From assembly GCA_030323885.1 (NCBI GenBank), contig CM059190.1, positions 90,363,989 to 90,427,988 on the forward strand: DNA of 64,000 bases, written 5' to 3'. Made by a program: the position numbers and the translations under genes. Each line of letters opens with the position of its first letter. Within the stretch, counting starts at the first letter, position 1. This document shows, in pieces, positions 53,203-63,527 of the stretch. This DNA is from Branchipolynoe longqiensis (lineage: Eukaryota > Annelida > Polychaeta > Phyllodocida > Polynoidae). A model generated the notes under the pieces. It saw only the letters and a program-made list of their open reading frames with translations, made no database searches and was not told the origin of the DNA.

Positions 53203-53712
53203 TGTAAGATATTCTGATATTCGGCATAGGGAGAATGGAAATGCTCTGTTACTGATCGGTGTACGTGACCAGGCGCATGTATGTATATATATATATATGT
53301 ATGGGGCGGTTGTGCCTAAGTGGGATGTAAATAGACATAGTGGTGCTGGCAGGTCTGGGTGCGAGTGCACTCAGGGCGTAGCCCCTCTGATGGGATAGGG
53401 ATCACTACACTTAAAGGTCACGGTTGGTGGTGGCCATGGGGCCATACAGCTTGTGGTGGTGGAAAACCACTGGTATCCATGGGGACCAGGAATGCTGCTT
53501 CCCTATTGGTAGGGCCAAGAATGCTTGTTTCTCATTGGGGGGAAGGGGTGGGGTGATACTCTATAATGAACCCATGTAACCATATCAATAATAAACCAGA
53601 GGGTTGGACTCTCTCTTCTTCTTTACACTTTATACTCTTCCTTTCTTTTTGCCTGTATTGATTTCACAATAGCCTGCCTACGCAGCCACAGATTGGAGCC
53701 TTAGCCTTTACA
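53203..53712 (+). mobile_element. Solo-LTR-like repeat, copy 2
   Basis: TGTAAGATATTCTGATATTC to AGCCTTTACA (TG...CA, 510 bp), flanked by TGTG on both sides. It contains a (TA)n tract near 53285, CATATCAATAATAAACCAGA (AATAAA) and CTGTATTGATTTCAC. No coding frame. Read as a solo long terminal repeat; the parent element is not in the window. Confidence 0.75.
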
Positions 53713-53814
53713 TGTGGCCTAGCAACCAGCCATCAGTGGAGGGGGAAAAGGGGCCTTGAACCCAGTCTGGCTGATTCATCAAAGGCAGCTTACTTCCAAC
53801 TGGTGTATACCGGA

Positions 53815-54232
53815 ACCGGTAGAGCGAAGGCTTCCCGTGCGGAAGGTCGGGAGTTTGAATCCCAGCCGAGTCAAACCTATGATTTATAAAATTGATACTT
53901 GTCGCTACGTAGCCTGGTGCTCAGCATTAATGAGGTGGGGAAATACCTGCAATGAGGGTCTGTTAATACATTTAGTTCCGTTGATGTATTTCAGTATGTT
54001 AATTGGTAGGCTTTACTATAGGAAAATGTGTTAGTAGGATAGGGCAAGGATTGTTTGGCTCAGTCTCAGCTTAATCTGACTGTGTTGGATATCGGTTCAT
54101 TGTGCTTACAACCTGGTTTCCCAGTGGGGCAGCACTATGAAGTCACCATAAGCGCACACTATCACAAGTCGGTGTCCATCTTGATAATGATAGGACCCTA
54201 ATTGTTACTAGCATGTAAAACAATAACAAACA
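53815..54232 (+). mobile_element. SINE-A, type II head, interrupted by about 97 bp
   Basis: Head ACCGGTAGAGCGAAGGCTTC, B box GGGAGTTTGAATCCCAG, body to AGCATTAATGAGG. Then foreign DNA at about 53937-54033, then the body resumes AGTAGGATAGGGCAAGGATT. The insert has no inverted ends that I can see. Confidence 0.8.
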
Positions 54233-54401
54233 AATGCATCCAACTGGTGCAGTGTCAGCATGATTTTCCTGAATGCATTAGTCACTTCCGGTGAATGTTG
54301 CGGGTGTCCAGGTCAAGGACACAGGAGTTAATGCAAGGTCAGCGAGGAGCTGTACCAAGTGTTTGGAAATGGACCTCTTCCAAGTCCCAGCCGTCTGGCT
54401 C

Positions 54402-54480
54402 CTTAAGAGGCACTGAAGCTTGGACCTGGTGTGCAGCTACAACCGGAAGTGAGGGTTTTCCCCTCCCAACCCTATTCTTA
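54402..54480 (+). repeat. Dispersed repeat (partner 49112-49187)
   Basis: See partner; GAAGCTTGGACCTGGTGTGC and ACAACCGGAAGTGAGGG are the shared blocks. Confidence 0.5.
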
Positions 54481-54491
54481 AAGTTGCATAT

Positions 54492-54724
54492 CAGGGGCGT
54501 AGCTAGAACTTTGACGATGTGTGCTCCTAATTTCGGCAGGGGGTTTAGGGGGCCTCTTAAACTTAAGCTGGCGGATTTGAGACATTTTAGACTTGAGTTT
54601 TCGACACTCCGGATTACTACATGCCTCCTCTCTCTCTCTCTCTTTATTATTATTATTATTTTTTGTCGTTGACTAAACGATGTGGACGTTTTGGCATACG
54701 CGTGTATGCCTAGCTAAGCCCCTG
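54492..54724. mobile_element. MITE with CAGGGGCGTAGCTAG ends
   Basis: The left end CAGGGGCGTAGCTAGAACTT and right end (complement CAGGGGCTTAGCTAGGCATA) are inverted. CATAT flanks both sides (54487-54491, 54725-54729). Removing element and one CATAT leaves AAAGTTGCATATTCCGATCG, which matches the empty motif at 871-896 (AAAGTTGCATACTCCGATGG). The ends look hAT-like, but hAT normally gives 8-bp duplications, so the superfamily is open. Confidence 0.85.
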
Positions 54725-54729
54725 CATAT

Positions 54730-55023
54730 TCCGATCGCGTTTAAATTGTTGTCTTATATTTGAGATAAATATATCAAATTGATCGTTATGACCTACTAAT
54801 CATTAGTCCATAGTCATTTTGATGAAACCTGGCTAGTTCTGAAGCAATTTGAGCTGAAAGAACCCTAAATACTTTCGACAAGCTTTCCAAAGGTCCTCTC
54901 GCTATGACTGGTATCGACATCTTGCGATGACCGCGTGATGTGGAATGACCTAAAGCAAAAATAGCCTGGTTGCCTAACGTAGTAAATTCACTGATTATTC
55001 TATATATGGTGTCCCAAATCACT
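54730..55023. repeat. Diverged relative of the 3328-3576 repeat
   Basis: GATCGTTATGACCTACTAAT near 54781 and GAAGCAATTTGAGCTGAAAG near 54840 follow the order seen at 3388-3465. Confidence 0.5.
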
Positions 55024-55122
55024 TGTTAATGCGCACATATCTGAGCTGGATATATAGAATCAAATGAAGATACATGTTTTGGTTTTGAAAAATAAATATT
55101 TCATCGGACCATGGAATTTTAA
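55024..55122 (+). repeat. Dispersed repeat (partner 45128-45235)
   Basis: GGTTTTGAAAAATAAATATT then CGGACCATGGAATTTTAA. Confidence 0.5.
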
Positions 55123-55127
55123 CGATA

Positions 55128-55206
55128 GGTTGGTTGGTTGTTTGGAGTCTTACGTCATGATAACATCTAAGGTCATATCAGGACGAGTACCGACTTGTGA
55201 CAGTGT
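55128..55206 (-). mobile_element. SINE-A tail fragment
   Basis: GGTTGGTTGTTTGGAGTCTT to CGACTTGTGACAGTG, cut where SINE-D begins. Confidence 0.8.
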
Positions 55207-55214
55207 AAATTCTT

Positions 55215-55553
55215 TTTGGAGTGGGATGTAGCTCAAGGGGTAGAGTGTCCATCTGTGAAACTGTTGGTTATCAGATTGATCCTTCTCAGTTTGGGCTATT
55301 TTCCGTTCCAACCAGTTGTCCACAACTAGTTCATCAAAGTCTGCGGTATGTGCTGTTCGGTCTGTGGGAAAGTGCATATAAAAGACTCCTTGCTGCTTAT
55401 CGGAAAGAGTAGCCTATGTAGCATCAGCAGGTTTCCTCCAAAGACAAACGCCAGAATGAACGAAATACATCGGAAAGACAATGTTTGACGTCCAATAGCT
55501 GATGATAAAAATCAATGTGCTCTCGAGGCATTGGTAAATCAAACAAGCTTTGC
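55215..55553 (+). mobile_element. SINE-D, full length, copy 2
   Basis: GAGTGGGATGTAGCTCAAGG head, AGATTGATCC B-box-like, GTGCATATAAAAGACTCCTT, CGGAAAGAGTAGCCTATGTA and GTGCTCTCGAGGCATTGGTA. Inserted next to or into a SINE-A. Confidence 0.85.
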
Positions 55554-55747
55554 TTTTTCTCTCAACTTTTTGAATTCCTAGATATGCAAATTTCGTTTTT
55601 GTTTAATATCAGCCTTGAATTATCACATACGACTCCTTTTCATGCTTGTTACTTATCCACAATTCATTGGGCATCAGGATGGCTATTGCACCTAGTATTC
55701 CTAGGTGGCAAGACCTCCAAGTATTTACTTACGAGGCACTATGCTCC

Positions 55748-55935
55748 TTAAAGGGGCAGTAACATTTACCAACGCAACATTCCATATTCACTATTACCAT
55801 CATCCAATATGACTATTTCCTGTTTCCATATTTTGACAATTCCCATTTTTTTTGTGGGAGTTATTTTTGGTTCAATTAAGGCTGATGGCCTCTGTTTACT
55901 CAAGCTGTGAATATTACCTTAATGTGAAATACCTT
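55748..55935 (+). mobile_element. Possible foldback element left end (F2-like)
   Basis: TAAAGGGGCAGTAACATT matches the F2 terminus TAAAGGGGCTGTCACATT at 16 of 18 positions and stands upstream of a tandem array, as in F1 and F2. I find no clear matching right end after 56505. Confidence 0.4.
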
Positions 55936-55944
55936 AATGTGAAA

Positions 55945-56505
55945 TACACTCACGTACAGTGACGCACAATGACGTACAATGGCATATAATGGCATACCAT
56001 GACGTACAATGAAGACAATGACGTACAATGACGTACAAAGACATTCATTAATGTACAGTGGTGATCAATGGCGTACATTGGCGTACACTTACTTACAATG
56101 GCATACACTAACGTACATTTACGTACGTTTACGGACAATGACGGAACATGACATACACTGGCGTGCAATGACATACAGTGACGTACATTAACGTACATTG
56201 ACGTACACTGCCATACAGTGTCATGCAGTGGGGGACATGAATTACAATAGAGTACAATGGCGTACAACGATGTACAGTGATGTACATTGAATTACATTGC
56301 CGTACAATGACGTACAGTAACATACATTGTCTAACAATGTCGTACATTGACGTACAATGCATACAGTGTCGTAGAGTAGGGGACATTGCCTTACAATAGC
56401 GTACAATGACATACACCGACGTACAATGACGTACGATGGCGTACAATGACGTTCAATTACGTACACTGACGTACAGGGACGTGTAGTGACGTACAGTGAC
56501 GGACT
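55945..56505. repeat. 10-11-bp minisatellite (ACGTACAATG)n
   Basis: About 52 diverged units of ACGTACAATG / GCGTACAATG / ACGTACAGTG. Tyr/Val/His/Cys frames on both strands are artefacts. Confidence 0.9.
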
Positions 56506-56783
56506 ACTTACACAGTTGGAAAGGCTTTCTCTGTAACAATACTTTCTCTGTAACGCCCATACGAAGAAGAGAATAATAACTGACTCATCCTTAGTATTCT
56601 ATTTCACACCTATGTGTTCCACATGAGCTGGAATGACTAAACAAACTCCTGTTGAGAACCCCCTAAATATCCTGTGTGAAAAAGAAACTACACAACAAAA
56701 GCACCACCACCATAAAAACCGCAGCAACATATCCTGCTCCATGTACCCCTTGCATAGCGTGTTTACACATACGCAATGGCGGA

Positions 56784-57125
56784 CCCCCCCCCCTCCCTCC
56801 CCTCCCCCCCCCTCCCTCCCCTCCTCCCACCCCCCCTCCTCCCGCCCCCCTCCTCCCGCCCCCCCTCCTCCCGCCCCCCACTCCTCCCTCTTTGTGACAG
56901 GGCTGCATGGCTGTGTTTAGGGGAGTGTGGAGAGAAGCCGGAGGCAGACCTCGCATCGATTCGCAGATCTGGTCAGTGGACAGCCGCCGCCCCAGGGCAC
57001 TGGCGGCTCCCCCCCCCCCCCCCCCCCCCCCCTGGCCGAGCCGTGTTTGCTGTACATAATGTGTGAATGCAGCAACAGTTGACGTCGCCTGGCATTACAC
57101 AACCCCCCCCCCCCCCATCCCGCCC
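56784..57125. repeat. C-homopolymer-rich tracts
   Basis: CCCTCCTCCCGCCC repeats at 56784-56895, a C run of about 23 near 57010 and another near 57103. Proline/glycine frames are artefacts. Confidence 0.85.
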
Positions 57126-57154
57126 CGCCCCCCGCATCACCCCCTCTGCGCGCG

Positions 57155-57867
57155 GTGGACAAATCGGTAGAGCGCAGGTCTTGCGTACGGGAGATCGCGA
57201 GTTCGCGAGTCCAGTTCCCAGTCGAGTCAAAGCAATGACTTACAAATTGATACTTGTCACTTAGTAGCCTGGTGCTCGGCATTATTAGGATAGGGCAAGG
57301 ACTGGTTAGCTCAGTGTCAGGATAATGTGACTGAGTGGGATATCATTTCATGTTGCTGGTGGCCTGATTTCCCAATGGGGAAATACTATAAAGTCACCAT
57401 AAGTGCGTACTGTCATCGTCCTGATTAGATAAAAGATTCACCCCATACTTACAGTACAGGGGTAAAAAGAATTTCGACATGCTGGGGAAATGAATTGAGC
57501 GGATAAATTCTTAGTTTAAGAAGCAAAATATATTCCTCACATATATCTTCATATTTACCCGCTACTTTTAATTTGAAAAATATAATCAAACCTGTAGTCT
57601 AATGGACTTTAAAAGTGAAATCGCTGGCGTGAAATCGTCGCCATCTTGTCTTTTTGCATTCTCGCTCATTTTATCAACTCTGTGCCGATATAAGTAGCCA
57701 TTTCATATTGGGACCAGAGATTGAACTTCTGGTTCCATACTAAAGCTATTTTCGCCAGTATTTAGACTACATTATGGTTCACCCCTGTACTGTAAGTACG
57801 GGGTGAATCTTTTATCTACGTCCTGATATGACGTTAGACGCTGCTAGGACGTGAAACAACAACAAAA
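57155..57867 (+). mobile_element. SINE-A, type II head, split by a Mutator-like MITE
   Basis: The head (ATCGGTAGAGCGCAGGTCTT, GCGAGTTCGCGAGTCC) and body run to CGTCCTGAT at 57425. After the MITE the body resumes at 57819 with CGTCCTGATATGACGTTAGA and ends TAGGACGTGAAACAACAAC. Confidence 0.88.
57426..57818. mobile_element. Mutator-like MITE, copy B (393 bp)
   Basis: TAGATAAAAGATTCACCCCA...GGGGTGAATCTTTTATCTA with almost perfect inverted ends. The 9-bp duplication CGTCCTGAT lies at 57417-57425 and 57819-57827. The interior is in the opposite orientation to copy A (CATCTTGTCTTTTTGC). Confidence 0.92.
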
Positions 57868-58683
57868 AGACAAACCCTGCCCGCTTCCCTCTCCGCTCCT
57901 CTCCCCCACTCCTTTCACTGCTCCAAATAGAGGGCGAGGGTTGGAGGCGAGCCGAGGGCTGAGGGCGAGGGTTCGGTCTGGGGAGGTCAGAGGGGTGATG
58001 CCATCAGGCTATTGTTTGATCAGCTAACGCCCACTCAACGCCTGCCCCCCCCCCCCCCCCCCCCCCCACATACACACACAGGAAGAAGGCACTGCTCTTA
58101 AACCTGGAGCCACCCAGGCCTACATTGCCCCCAGCGCCCGACAAATCAAATACACCCTAAACATACACAACACTGCCAAGCCAAACCACCAGGGGGCCAA
58201 CTGAAGTGAAAGCCCATCGCACACAACCCGATAGTTGCGATTGGATTCAGTTGATCAGGATTTTCTACCTTTTGGGATTTAATTTGTTTATTGTGTGTGG
58301 TGTTTTTTTTGTTTGGCATATATTTCTGTACTCTATTTGACCCTTTTGAAATGTTCTTTTTTTATTTACTCAGATACGCGTAACCACTGGAATGATCTCC
58401 AATAACCTAAGGTGAATTGAACCCCCAACTCCAGATTACAAGTGCCACACTCTGGCTAATACAAGTACAAGGCTACAGGACCCAGATAAACATTATTGTC
58501 TCAGTTCAGGCTAATATATATGGAGAGAATTTATCGGAGTACTGTTCCTGTATCCGCGAGATATACCGTACCTCTTTAATTAGGACGTTTGCTATGTTAG
58601 GACAACATTGGCATGGTTGCAGAGTTGTCCATTGCAGACAAGTACTACTGTACTCCTGTTGTTGTTTCCACACCCTATATATA
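57868..58683. other. No gene; C run at 58044-58068
   Basis: A frame at 58417-58722 has no recognised domain and runs into the next transposon. Otherwise unrecognised. Confidence 0.5.
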
Positions 58684-59138
58684 CAGTATAACGCCGTTAA
58701 ACCAAACTTGAAGGGACCCTAGAGATTTACTTGGATTAACCCATCATTGGGTTAACCAAGCTTTGGCTGTGGACACTTTGATTTTAGTTTTTTTATGTGT
58801 ATACAGGAGAACCCCATTAACCCAGGCTCAGTTAAACCAAATGATCGCTTAATCCACACTTTTTTCGTCGGCCGTACAAAATACTACTATTTATCATATA
58901 AAAAAGTTGGTGGGCTCTCAGCTGATCTTATAACAACATGAAAGTTTGGTTTAACCACGCCAGAAGTAGCCTGGGGTCCGACAATTTTGTTTCGATTAAC
59001 CAATAATTTGGATTCACCGACTTTCGTTTAGCTGACTTTTTTACATGATAAATGGTAGTATTTTGGCGGGCCGCAGAAAAAAGTGTGGATTAACCGATCA
59101 TTTGGTTTAACCAAGCTTGGTTTAATGGGGTTATACTG
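58684..59138 (-). mobile_element. Compound pogo-like palindromic element, copy 2
   Basis: Outer ends CAGTATAACGCCGTTAAACC and (complement) CAGTATAACCCCATTAAACC flanked by TA; internal end CAGGAGAACCCCATTAACCC at 58804. The spacer TGTCCACA / GTGTGTATACA-type block matches copy 1 at 35205-35260 in reverse, so the whole 455-bp compound is one unit in the opposite orientation to 34879-35372. Confidence 0.82.
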
Positions 59139-59404
59139 TATATACCACCTGGTCAACGAAAGGCAATTTCCAGCATCGTCCCTGATAAGGACATTTCACT
59201 ACAATATTGGCCAATGGGCAATTCAGTGATTCTGCTTTCCTTTATCTTTATAATTCGTCACAGTGGTGGAATGTGCTTAGAGGAATTTATACGGTTGTCA
59301 CTTGGGGAAGCCTGGCCTGTTGGGTCTGGAAGCAGTATCTGACACAGTGATCGATTCTGCTCAACATCGCAAATCCGCTAGGGGTTAGCAGCGACTGCTG
59401 ACCT
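59139..59404. other. No feature recognised
   Basis: Unique-looking DNA. Confidence 0.5.
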
Positions 59405-59503
59405 ACATATCCATATATGGGCAGTATGACCATATATGGGCAGTATATCCATATATGGGAAGTATGACCATATATGGGCAGTATGACCATATATGGGGAG
59501 TGT
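59405..59503. repeat. 19-bp tandem repeat, 5 units
   Basis: CCATATATGGGCAGTATGA and variants. The CCATATATGG core is itself a palindrome resembling a CArG box, but repetition alone explains it. Confidence 0.9.
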
Positions 59504-59507
59504 GTAT

Positions 59508-59830
59508 GAAATACTCAAACGGATGGGGCAGCCCTCTATGGAAGATCTTCCGATCAAAAAGAATCTCCGGTGGACTGGACACCTCATGAGGATGTCATCA
59601 GATAGGCTACCGAAGCAGATCCTCTATTCTCAACTGTCTTCTGGTTACAGAAAGAGAGGGCGCCCTCGTCTCCAGTTCAAGGATACCATAAAAAAAAAAC
59701 TGAAGCTGAGAGACATTAAGACCGACTCATGGACACCACTCTCACAGCAGAGCGCTAATTGGAGAGAGGCAGTCAAGTAATGAAAGCAGTCTTTGTCGCA
59801 TAGCGACTGACAGCATGATGATGATGATGT
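59508..59830 (+). mobile_element. LINE-1 family 3' fragment, 323 bp
   Basis: The plus frame reads MGQPSMEDLPIKKNLRWTGH, LMRMSSDRLPKQILYSQLSS, GYRKRGRPRLQFKDTIKKK and ends WREAVK, stop, then the 3' end and ATGATGATGATGATG tail. Confidence 0.9.
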
Positions 59831-59887
59831 ATGTACCGCATCTGGTGCTGCGTCCATACAACATGTCGGTGCTTGTGTGCCTTACCA

Positions 59888-60146
59888 GCTTACCGTTAGC
59901 ACAGTATCTGGATAATGTGACTGAGTGGGATATCAGGTCATGTAAATAAAAGATTCACCCCGTACTGCAGTAGCCTGAGTAGGGGTGAATGGTTTATCTA
60001 CAGGTCGTGGTGCTGGCCGCTTGGTCTGCCACTGGGGCAGCAGTATAAAGTCGCCATGTGTGCGCACTGTCACAAGTATGTACATGTCCTGATATGACCT
60101 TAGATGTTGCCAGGACCTTAAAAGAACTCCAACAACCAACCAACCT
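59888..60146 (+). mobile_element. SINE-A, 5'-truncated, split by a 58-bp MITE
   Basis: GGATAATGTGACTGAGTGGG to CAGGTCATG (59942), then 60001 CAGGTCGTGGTGCTGGCCGC to GTTGCCAGGACCTTAAAAGA and an ACCAACCAACC tail. Confidence 0.88.
59943..60000. mobile_element. Mutator-like MITE, copy C, only 58 bp
   Basis: TAAATAAAAGATTCACCCCG and AGGGGTGAATGGTTTATCTA are the two ends of the family with almost nothing between. Flanks CAGGTCATG / CAGGTCGTG are a 9-bp duplication with one mismatch. Confidence 0.88.
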
Positions 60147-60401
60147 TACACACGGTAGTGGAGCCTATTAGCGCAATGCATTCAGGTCGTCGTCTGGTGC
60201 CTTTAGGTACTTATTTGTCTTTGTTCTTTTTTTTCAGTTTTCATATTTTCTTTAACTAAAGGATTGCATTTGCTCGCTCACGGTGCAGTAATTACACGTA
60301 CGAAAGTAACATATGCCAAAGAATGGAGCTGCATTGGTTGGTCTATTAGTATTAGGTATCATATAGGTGTGCTTCTTAGCCAGGGTTCTTTCAAATCCGC
60401 C

Positions 60402-60575
60402 AGTGCGACTGACACTGGTCTACATCCGGTACAGGCGATGTGGGCTGAGATGGCGCCACCAGTATAGTCTTGCGTCTTACAGAGTATAACAATAATCATA
60501 ATAATAAGTAATATTCCCTTCCGTATCTGTATACTCGTATAACACGCTATACATCACATATATACCACTATCTCC
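60402..60575 (+). repeat. Dispersed repeat, copy 2 of 2 (partner 1012-1205)
   Basis: GACTGACACTGGTCTACATC, GAGATGGCGCCACCAG and CAGAGTATAACAATAATCAT in the order seen at 1020-1120. Confidence 0.6.
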
Positions 60576-60577
60576 CC

Positions 60578-60660
60578 TAGACAAACTGCTATCTCACATA
60601 TATATATATATATACATATACATTGTATATATATATATATACAAGAGATAGCAGTTGCAC
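60578..60660. repeat. Long hairpin with TA-repeat stem
   Basis: AACTGCTATCTC at 60585-60596 is mirrored by GAGATAGCAGTT at 60643-60654. The DNA between is alternating TA that can pair with itself. Confidence 0.85.
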
Positions 60661-60834
60661 TGGTGTACTGCTGACATCAGCGTCTATAAGAGAGCTTCCA
60701 GCTGCATAACCCGATACAACTATCCAATTTTCTAAGCCAAAGCACTTCGATAGATTCGAGGCTACATATACCCGACTTAGAGACTAATGCCCTCATTAAG
60801 CATTTATTTCAGTTGGTTGTAATGCTGCGATACG

Positions 60835-61915
60835 GCGATGCTGTATGATGTATGCTGCCACACTTCTATACTGCCATTCTGCCATGCTTCTAGGCTGCCA
60901 TGCTGCTATGCTGCTATGCTGATATGCTGCTATGATGCTATGCTGCCATGCTGCCATGCTGCCATACTTCTATACTCCCATTCTGCCATGCTTCTAGGCT
61001 GCCATGCTGCTATGCTGCTATACTGCTATGCTGCTATGCTGGCATGCTGCGATGTAGCCATGCCTCCATGTTGCCTTGCTGCTGCCATGCTGTCATACTG
61101 TCATGTTGCTATGCTGCTATGCTGTTATGGTGCTATGCTGTTATAGTGCTATGCTGTTGTGCTGCTATGCTGTCATGCTATTGTGCTATGCTGCAATACT
61201 GCTATGTTGCGATACTGCTATGCTGCCACACTGCTATGGTGCAATACTGCTATGCTTCAATACTGATATGCAGCCATACTGGTATGATGCATTACTGCTA
61301 TGCTGCCATACTGCTATGCTGAAATATTGATATGCTGCCATGATGAAATATTGTCATACTGCCATGTTGTCATGCTGCCATGCTGCCATGTTGTCATGCT
61401 GCCATGCTGCCATGCTGCCATGTTGTCATGCTGCCATGTTGTCATGCTGCCATGCTGCCATGTTGTCATGCTGCCATGCTGCCATGTTGTCATGATGCCA
61501 TGCTGCCATGTTGTCATGATGCCATGCTGCAATACTGCTATGCTGCCATATTGCAATGTTGTCATGCTCTCATGCTGCCATGCTGCTATGTTGCTATGTT
61601 GCTATCCTGCTATGCTGCCATGCTGAAATATTGCCATGCAGCCATGCTGCCATCTTGTCATGCTGCCATGCTGAAATACTGCCATGCTGCCATGTTTCAA
61701 TGGTGTCATGTTCCCATGCTGCCATGTTGCCATGTTGTCATGCTGCCATGTTGTCATGCTGCCATGTTGTCATGCTGCCATGCTGCAATACTGCCATGCT
61801 GCCATGTTGCAATGGTGTCATGCTCCCATGCTGCCATGTTGCTATGCTGCCACGCTGCTATGTTGTCATGCTGCCATGCTACAATACTGCTATGCTGCTA
61901 TGCTGCTACGCTGTT
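60835..61915. repeat. 8-bp minisatellite (CCATGCTG)n
   Basis: About 130 diverged units. Three units make 24 bp, so each frame encodes an 8-residue repeat (MLPCCHAA type). The Cys/His frames are artefacts, not zinc-finger genes. Confidence 0.95.
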
Positions 61916-62167
61916 AACCTACACTTCTGCCACTTTTGAACTAGTGTAAAACCCCTTTTGGTTGGGTTTTACTTAAGCCATATAGTTAGCATCAAAACAT
62001 CGTATAAGGATTAAAATATATCTGTTTCGGTTGTTTGGTTTTGAATTAGATTGTTAAATTCATGTTACTAATTACCAATGAAATACTGTGAACAGATAAT
62101 GACATGAGAGAGCTAATGGATTCTTTTGAAGGGATAATGTTTCCCAAAGGTGGAATGAATAGATTGT
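61916..62167. other. No feature recognised
   Basis: Short AT-rich stretch between two tandem arrays. Confidence 0.5.
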
Positions 62168-63235
62168 CTCATGAATTATGCGCATATAAATGTGAGATGA
62201 TGCAATCGAGTCGTCCGCTGTTTAGGAGGCAGGAGGCCAGAGTTACGGGTGGTGGGTTATGGTCAGCTGATGAGGCTCCCATTTGAAACAATTTGACAAC
62301 ACATTAAACTCATGAATTATACGCATATAAATTTGAGATGATGCGATCTAGTCGTCCGCTGTTTCAGAGGCAGCAGGCCAGAGTTATGGGTGGTGGGTTA
62401 TGGTCAGCTGATGAGGCTCCCATTTGAAACAATTTGACAACACATTAAACTGATGAATTATACGCATATAAATTTGAGATGATGCGATCTAGTCGTCCGC
62501 TGTTTCAGAGGCAGCAGGCCAGAGTTATGGGTGGTGGGTTATGGTCAGCTGATGAGGCTCCCATTTGACACATTTTAACAACACATTAAAAACCTATCAC
62601 TGACCACGGAGCAACTTCTCCGGCACATTACAAATTTTATGTGTGCCTCTTTTCAAATGATAATGTAATGCCAAATCCGTTATATATAGTTCATGTGGAG
62701 GAGGCCAGAATTAGGGGTGGTGGGTTATGATGCTACCATTTGACACATCATGTCACACAATTTGAGAACACATTAAAAACTGATCACTCGCTATATAGCA
62801 AATTCTCCATCATATTTAAACATGTTTAAAATGTGTCTCTTTTAAAGTGATGATGTAATATCATATATTTTCTAGATATTTCATGTGGAAAATATCATAG
62901 TTAGAGGTGGCGGATTATCATGTTCCCATTTGACACACTGCGTCATTCACTGTATAGCAACTTCATCATATTTAAAAATGTTGAACGTGTATCTGTTTTC
63001 AAGTGATAAAGTAATGCCAAATCCTTTATATATATATTTCACACAGAGCAGACTCGAGTTAGGGGTGGTGGTTTATGATGCTTCCATTTGACACACAGCG
63101 TCACACAATTTGACAACACATTGACAACCTATCACTCACCATATAGCAACTTCTCCATCATATTTATTAATTTGAAAAAGTGTGTCTCGTTTGAAGCAGT
63201 AACGTAATGTTATATCCTTTCTAAATATACTCTGT
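62168..63235. repeat. 141-bp tandem repeat (3 near-identical units) with degenerate continuation
   Basis: ATGAATTAT(G/A)CGCATATAAA starts units at 62171, 62312 and 62453, exactly 141 bp apart. Each has GAGTCGTCCGCTGTTT-like, AGGCAG-AGGCCAGAGTTA, GGGTTATGGTCAGCTGATGA and TTTGACAACACATTAAAC. From 62590 to 63235 a longer, diverged version continues (AGTTAG-GGTGG, CATTTGACACA, ATATAGCAACTTC). Confidence 0.85.
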
Positions 63236-63412
63236 GCTATATATATAACCGCAACGATAACAGGTGCACGCCTAATGGGCTAGTTTAGCCTAATGGGCTA
63301 CCTTAGGCTAATGGGCTAGCATTAGTTGCAGAGGCAATATATTAGAAAGCTTTTAGGATCAGCCAACAAGAGTCACTGCACTTGCTACATCAACCAGTCA
63401 ACAGCATCACCT

Positions 63413-63489
63413 CGTAAAATATTCCGATATTCAGCATAGGGGGAATGCAAATGTTCTATTAGTGATCGGTGTACATGACCAGGCGCATG

Positions 63490-63527
<38 letters not shown>

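Noticed and set aside
56633..57282. Overlapping proline/glycine frames
   Set aside because: Translations of C homopolymers and a SINE-A.
59405..59503. Cluster of CArG-box regulatory sites (CCATATATGG)
   Set aside because: Explained by a 19-bp tandem repeat; no adjacent promoter or gene.
60838..61949. Cys/His-rich frames that look like zinc-finger or metal-binding proteins
   Set aside because: Translation of the 8-bp CCATGCTG repeat in three overlapping frames.
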